This document shows, piece by piece, positions 60,916 through 64,000 of a stretch of DNA of 64,000 nucleotides (positions are counted from its first letter, which is position 1; every line of letters begins with the position of its first letter). The notes beneath the pieces were generated by a model. The model worked only from the letters and a program-made list of their open reading frames with translations. It did not search any database and was not told the DNA's origin. The DNA lies in assembly GCA_016180815.1 (NCBI GenBank), contig JACPAN010000016.1, positions 1 through 64,000 on the forward strand. Reading direction: 5' to 3'. Origin of the DNA: Elusimicrobiota bacterium. Lineage in GTDB: Bacteria > Elusimicrobiota > Elusimicrobia > JACQPE01. The position numbers and the translations under genes were made by a program.

Positions 60916-61719
60916 TTAAGGTTGGCAGCAAATAACACCGGTCCCGTGGCTATGGCAGCCGTTGTCAAAGCGGGATGACGGCGCCTGATTTGTCTGAACC
61001 GGCCATTCGCCGCCGTCCGTCTGACCGGAGGCCTGATTGGCAACCTGCTGATTATAAAAACCGCCTTGCCCGGGCCTGCGCACGCAGTCGTAATCCGCCG
61101 GACGCCGATGGCCGCCGGAAAACCCCGCGTCCGCCCCATCGACATTCCCTGGAGTATCAGGAGTTTTAGGCAAAACCCAAGGGTTCAGCATTTGCACTTC
61201 CCTGCGGCCGTCCTGTTTGGGTTGATCAATTTCCCGCCAAAGCCTGCTTCGCTGCTCGGTTAATTTATTGATTGTGTTCATGATTTCCTTCTGCCGCTCG
61301 CTCAAATCCGTGGCTGTGCGGCCGACATCACCGCGCGAGCGGTTCAATTCCTCACGATAGTAATCCAAGGCTTGCTGAGTTTTTTGCAATTCCTGTTCTT
61401 GGGAGGTCCCGCCGTCGGGCCTTGCCTTGGACCATTCTCCGCCTGCCGGCACCACCGGCATCGTCCCTAAATGGGGATCGGAATCTTGATGAATGCATTG
61501 TGTTCCCCGGCAGTTATTCGTCCGGCCTTCGCCCAACGATAATCCGGCGCTACCGCCGTCAAAAGATGATTGGGCCTGCCCTGCAGCATCGGCCTGCCGG
61601 CGAAGCTGCTGTTTCACAGTGGCGCAAGTGCCATAACCATCGCTGGTTTCAGCCTTTAAGAACACGGCAGCCATAAAAATTGTGACCAGCGTCCCTAAGG
61701 AAACTCGTTTAATCTTCAT
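60916..61719 (-). CDS. Secreted Cys- and Gln-rich protein, unknown
   Basis: A 267-residue secreted protein with a signal peptide (LGTLVTIFMAAVFLKA). The mature chain has Cys in GTCATVKQQL, NNCRGTQC, YDCVRR and at the end GCHSHGTGVICCQP, a coiled coil near residues 110-165 (QELQKTQQALDYYREEL), and Gly/Gln-rich low-complexity parts. No known domain is recognised. A GGAGG ribosome site precedes the ATG. It is divergent from 61922 with a shared 202-base regulatory gap that carries ACTTT(A/G)G-type sites. Confidence 0.65.
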   Translation of the reverse strand: MKIKRVSLGTLVTIFMAAVFLKAETSDGYGTCATVKQQLRRQADAAGQAQSSFDGGSAGLSLGEGRTNNCRGTQCIHQDSDPHLGTMPVVPAGGEWSKARPDGGTSQEQELQKTQQALDYYREELNRSRGDVGRTATDLSERQKEIMNTINKLTEQRSRLWREIDQPKQDGRREVQMLNPWVLPKTPDTPGNVDGADAGFSGGHRRPADYDCVRRPGQGGFYNQQVANQASGQTDGGEWPVQTNQAPSSRFDNGCHSHGTGVICCQP

Positions 61720-61791
61720 CGTATTGTCCTCCTATCCCAACTCGGGCCTCTCCCTGCCTATTAAGATGACAAAAAGAACGATTTTTCTCTT

Positions 61792-61823
61792 GAGTCTTGG
61801 GGGTTAAACAACCGGGACTTTGG
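61792..61823. promoter_or_regulatory. Paired sites of the ACTTT(A/G)G type in a divergent promoter gap
   Basis: GAGTCTTGGGG (61792) and GGGACTTTGGT (61814) are 22 bases apart, the spacing seen in the array at 46497-46553. GGGTTAAA lies just before the second site, as it does before the first site there. The gap separates divergent genes for secreted proteins, so one factor could control both. The rest of the gap shows a possible GTTTGG/CCAAAC stem and nothing else clear. Confidence 0.4.
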
Positions 61824-61921
61824 TTTGGTTTCGTGCGGCTCTCCCAAACGACCACCGGAGGTAACTTCTAATTAATAGCAAGGAACAAAAATTCCATCGG
61901 CAAGAAAGGAGACGGCCGGCG

Positions 61922-62434
61922 ATGCTTAAAAAGAAAAATTTAATCTTCCTATCGACGCTGTTTTTAATCCCGGCTCTATCAGCCACGGTTCAAGCAAATT
62001 CCGGTTATTTGGACGTTGTTTTCGAAAGTTCAGCGCGAGGTCCCAAATTGCAATTTAGGCCTCAAGAAATTACGGCCTTGATTGACAATGACGCTTCGCC
62101 GATGCAAGCAGTGCGCGCCCAGGTCAAGGGTTCATGGAGAAGCCCCGGCAACAAGAACCCTGTTCTGCTTCAATATACGGGCATGAATATTAACGTTTTA
62201 AACTCTGCGGGGACGCAGGCTTACCCCGGAGTAACCTTGCGTTTGACGCCCAATACCGAAGCCTCGATCCTGAAATCCGCCAGGCCGTCGCGCTTATCGT
62301 TAAACGCCCGCCATGTTTTGGACGGGGACATAAGACTCGAACGAGGAATGCAGGCGGTCATCACCATTTTCGTGAAGCTGGGCAAAAGGACGGGCAGAGT
62401 TATTCTTCCCAATGTCGCTTTCCGCTATTGGTAA
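61922..62434 (+). CDS. Secreted beta-rich protein, unknown
   Basis: A 170-residue protein with a signal peptide (NLIFLSTLFLIPALSATVQA) and a beta-rich mature part of about 145 residues (YLDVVFESSARGPKLQF, VLLQYTGMNINVLN, RGMQAVITIFVKLGKR). No Cys is present after the signal. It has no recognisable family; a sandwich fold is plausible. AGGAG lies nine bases before the ATG. The next gene begins 35 bases later on the same strand, so both are probably cotranscribed. Confidence 0.65.
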   Translation: MLKKKNLIFLSTLFLIPALSATVQANSGYLDVVFESSARGPKLQFRPQEITALIDNDASPMQAVRAQVKGSWRSPGNKNPVLLQYTGMNINVLNSAGTQAYPGVTLRLTPNTEASILKSARPSRLSLNARHVLDGDIRLERGMQAVITIFVKLGKRTGRVILPNVAFRYW

Positions 62435-62469
62435 ATCTGATCCCGGTAAAAACAACAAGGAGAATGCAA

Positions 62470-63066
62470 ATGACGCAAAAAATAAAAGGATTATTGGCAG
62501 CCGCCGGCTTTTTTGTTTTGGGAGAAACAAAAATTCTGGCTGCTGACAACCGCGATTGGCAAAACTGGTCAATCGTTTCAGCCGTTCATGATCGAGCCGC
62601 CTTGCCGCGCTTTGTGCAGGCCACGGCCGCAGCCGCTCCTGCGAGCGTAACCGTTTCGCTTCCGGAAAGCCCGGCGCCGGCGCGGGTGTCCATCATGAAC
62701 CTGACTGAAAGCCTGACCCAACGGCTGTCCGCCGTTGATCAGGAAATGACTCAATTAAATCAACGGGAAATCACTCTACTGGGCGCCGTCAATTATCGAA
62801 TGAACAGGCTATGCCGGGGTTGCGGCTGCGTCGAAGGCCCCCAATTTACAAACCTAGCCGCGCTGCTCGAATACCACAAGGCCTCCGGAGGCGCCAAGGG
62901 CCTGCTGAAAGAAATCGAAAGCTGGCATTGGAAACCGGCCATGACCGTAGCCACGGTGATCGCCGAAGCAAACGTAATCGTTGGGCGGCGAAATGAGCTT
63001 CACGCGGAAAAAGAAAACATTAGAACCATGCTCAATCAACTGGTTGAGCCCATGAAACAGCAATAG
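62470..63066 (+). CDS. Secreted coiled-coil protein with CxxCxC motif, unknown
   Basis: A 198-residue protein with a signal peptide (IKGLLAAAGFFVLGETKILAA), a variable Ala/Pro stretch, a coiled coil near residues 80-115 (SLTQRLSAVDQEMTQLNQREITLL), the motif LCRGCGCVEG (three Cys, residues 122-128), and a C-terminal helical region. The Cys cluster could bind metal or form disulfides. No family is recognised. The ATG at 62470 follows AAGGAG. It is partnered with the preceding beta-rich protein. Confidence 0.65.
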   Translation: MTQKIKGLLAAAGFFVLGETKILAADNRDWQNWSIVSAVHDRAALPRFVQATAAAAPASVTVSLPESPAPARVSIMNLTESLTQRLSAVDQEMTQLNQREITLLGAVNYRMNRLCRGCGCVEGPQFTNLAALLEYHKASGGAKGLLKEIESWHWKPAMTVATVIAEANVIVGRRNELHAEKENIRTMLNQLVEPMKQQ

Positions 63067-63101
63067 CTGGGGATTATAAAGCCAAGCGTAAGGCCCGGTG
63101 A

Positions 63102-63350
63102 ATGATCGGACGAAAAATAAGACCCAGTTTAGAAAAGGATAATTTTTCGTAGCGGCCGGCCAAGGAACGGGGGCGGGTTTTTGACATCCGTTTTGCCGGA
63201 ACGCGGGTGGATATGGCCAAACTGGAGGGCTGTATCTCCTATTTTCGGGACGCCATTCGAACCGTCAACGCTTACACAACGCTGGAAGAAACGGAAAAAT
63301 CCGCGCTGATTTTCATCGAAGGCAAAATTCTGAAGCTATTCGATTTCTGA
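63102..63350 (+). pseudogene. Small gene broken by an in-frame TAG
   Basis: An 83-codon frame starts at the ATG at 63102, eight bases after AAGG. It reads MIGRKIRPSLEKDNFS, then TAG at 63150-63152, then continues in the same frame as RPAKERGRVFDIRFAGTR and VDMAKLEGCISYFRDAIRT to a TGA at 63348. The part after the TAG has coding-like codon use, including before the GTG at 63207 and ATG at 63213, which could restart translation. TAG is used as a normal stop by other genes here. A nonsense mutation is the simplest reading; a chance frame or a real 45-residue protein are the alternatives. Confidence 0.4.
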
Positions 63351-63398
63351 ATCAATAATGAATCATGATGAGTCAAATTACTATCATGTGGTGAAACC

Positions 63399-64000
63399 AT
63401 GGTAACGGCATTCTCCCGCGTCTTCGCCAAGCTGCGCAAAGAAGCGGGTTTTGAAACCGCCTATCAGTTTTTTCACAAAAACGGCGGCGCCAAAGTTTTC
63501 AAATGCAGCTTCCCTAATTACCTGCGCATCGAGAAAGGGACGCATTTGCCCCAGCCCAAACGCCTGCCGCTTTTATGCACGCTATTGAGACTCCCCCTTA
63601 AATCGAACGAACTTAAAGAACTGATCCTGGCGTACCTGACGACATGGCTCGGTTCCAAAGACTTGACGGATTGGGTGCTGGGTCCATTCACAAACGGCGT
63701 CGGCCAAGCCATGGCCAGCGATCCCGGCGCTCAAGCGCTTCGCAAAGTCATCCGCGATTCGGCCCAGCCTCTGGCCTTGGCTCAATATGAAACGATTATG
63801 AAAAACCGGGCCAGTTATTGGTGCTACCGGGTTTTAACCAGCGCCAAGGAGCCTTTCGGCGTCCAGGAATTGACCAAACTGCTCGGGCTTAGAACTGATG
63901 AAATCCAAACGGCTTTGACCGCCCTGGAAAAACAACTGATCGTCAAAAAAACTAAAAACGGACGATACGAGAGCCCCCTGGCCGGACAATTTCTGGTCTT
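63399..64000 (+). CDS. Helix-turn-helix regulator, TIGR02147-like (runs off the window)
   Basis: The frame from the ATG at 63399 is open for 200 codons to the end of the window. The first 70 residues form an XRE-like helix-turn-helix: FAKLRKEAGFETAYQFF and SFPNYLRIEKGTHLPQPKRLPLLCTLL. After a helical link a winged-helix-like part begins near residue 140 (SYWCYRVLTSAKEPFGVQELTKLLGL, ALTALEKQLIVKKTKNGRY). This layout recalls TIGR02147-type proteins of Fibrobacter and Elusimicrobia-like bacteria. It likely controls nearby genes. The missing 3' end prevents a firm name. Confidence 0.7.
   Translation, partial: MVTAFSRVFAKLRKEAGFETAYQFFHKNGGAKVFKCSFPNYLRIEKGTHLPQPKRLPLLCTLLRLPLKSNELKELILAYLTTWLGSKDLTDWVLGPFTNGVGQAMASDPGAQALRKVIRDSAQPLALAQYETIMKNRASYWCYRVLTSAKEPFGVQELTKLLGLRTDEIQTALTALEKQLIVKKTKNGRYESPLAGQFLV

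Noticed and set aside
61741-61921. Cyclic di-GMP or other riboswitch before the gene at 61922
   Set aside because: Some CCGGGACTTTGG and CCACCGGAGG pieces recall riboswitch parts, but the conserved core of known classes is missing.
1-64000. CRISPR array, rRNA operon, integrase or full transposase
   Set aside because: No regularly spaced repeats, rRNA sequence or recombinase motifs were found when reading the window.

Overview
The window comes from a bacterium with an outer membrane, with roughly 55% G+C in coding DNA. A porin, a TolC-type channel with an RND pump, an AsmA-like protein and many signal-peptide proteins show the double membrane. Nothing here fixes the phylum. The gene mix (soluble PhoR, short SpeD, DabA with NuoL-like partners, many small secreted proteins of no known family) would fit Elusimicrobiota or a similar candidate phylum, but that is an impression. 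Coding is dense, and 4-base ATGA overlaps are common.

Layout. 1-6,360 is a phosphate block: the end of a polyphosphate kinase, a CYTH protein, a PiT transporter with its DUF47 partner, a porin behind a PhoB-type box, and PhoR/PhoB. 6,390-12,760 holds a dissolved-inorganic-carbon module: DabA, a NuoL-like DabB, a second proton-channel-like subunit and a secreted phosphodiesterase. 12,960-18,750 carries a universal stress protein, YceI with a nine-codon Cys reading frame behind it, a PAP2 phosphatase, a TPR protein, an ABC-2 exporter and a class V aminotransferase. 18,760-23,400 is lon, clpP, tig and two tRNAs. 23,420-27,350 has ispG, speD-speE, a 143-bp palindromic element and a GAF/HD-GYP protein.

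27,450-33,700 holds tRNA-Arg, tRNA-His, a small oxidase-like membrane protein, an ICMT-like protein, signal peptidase I with a large unknown membrane protein and an M48 protease, then a small island (Bro-N and VOC genes) bounded by a tRNA-Arg gene and a piece of the same tRNA sequence. 33,740-46,440 carries a TolC/RND pair without an adaptor gene, a fused amino-acid ABC importer, a serine hydrolase, a GH113-like protein, three peroxiredoxins of different type, an RlmI-like methyltransferase and a small secreted protein. 46,560-55,900 is tRNA-Pro, recR, dnaX, an AsmA-like protein, a 169-bp MITE, a TPR protein, a RecB-like nuclease, an NlpC/P60 hydrolase, a fused VanX-like/YkuD protein and rsmD. 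55,960-64,000 holds a GGQ-domain rescue factor, a lipase, a lipid kinase, a secreted beta-helix protein, a group of unknown secreted proteins, a broken small gene and the start of a regulator.

No rRNA operon, CRISPR array, complete transposase gene or integrase was seen. The least explained parts are the secreted-protein group at 56,344-63,066, the repeated ACTTT(A/G)G sites before two of those genes or their look-alikes, the tRNA-Arg island, the two MITE-like palindromes and the three-subunit DAB locus.
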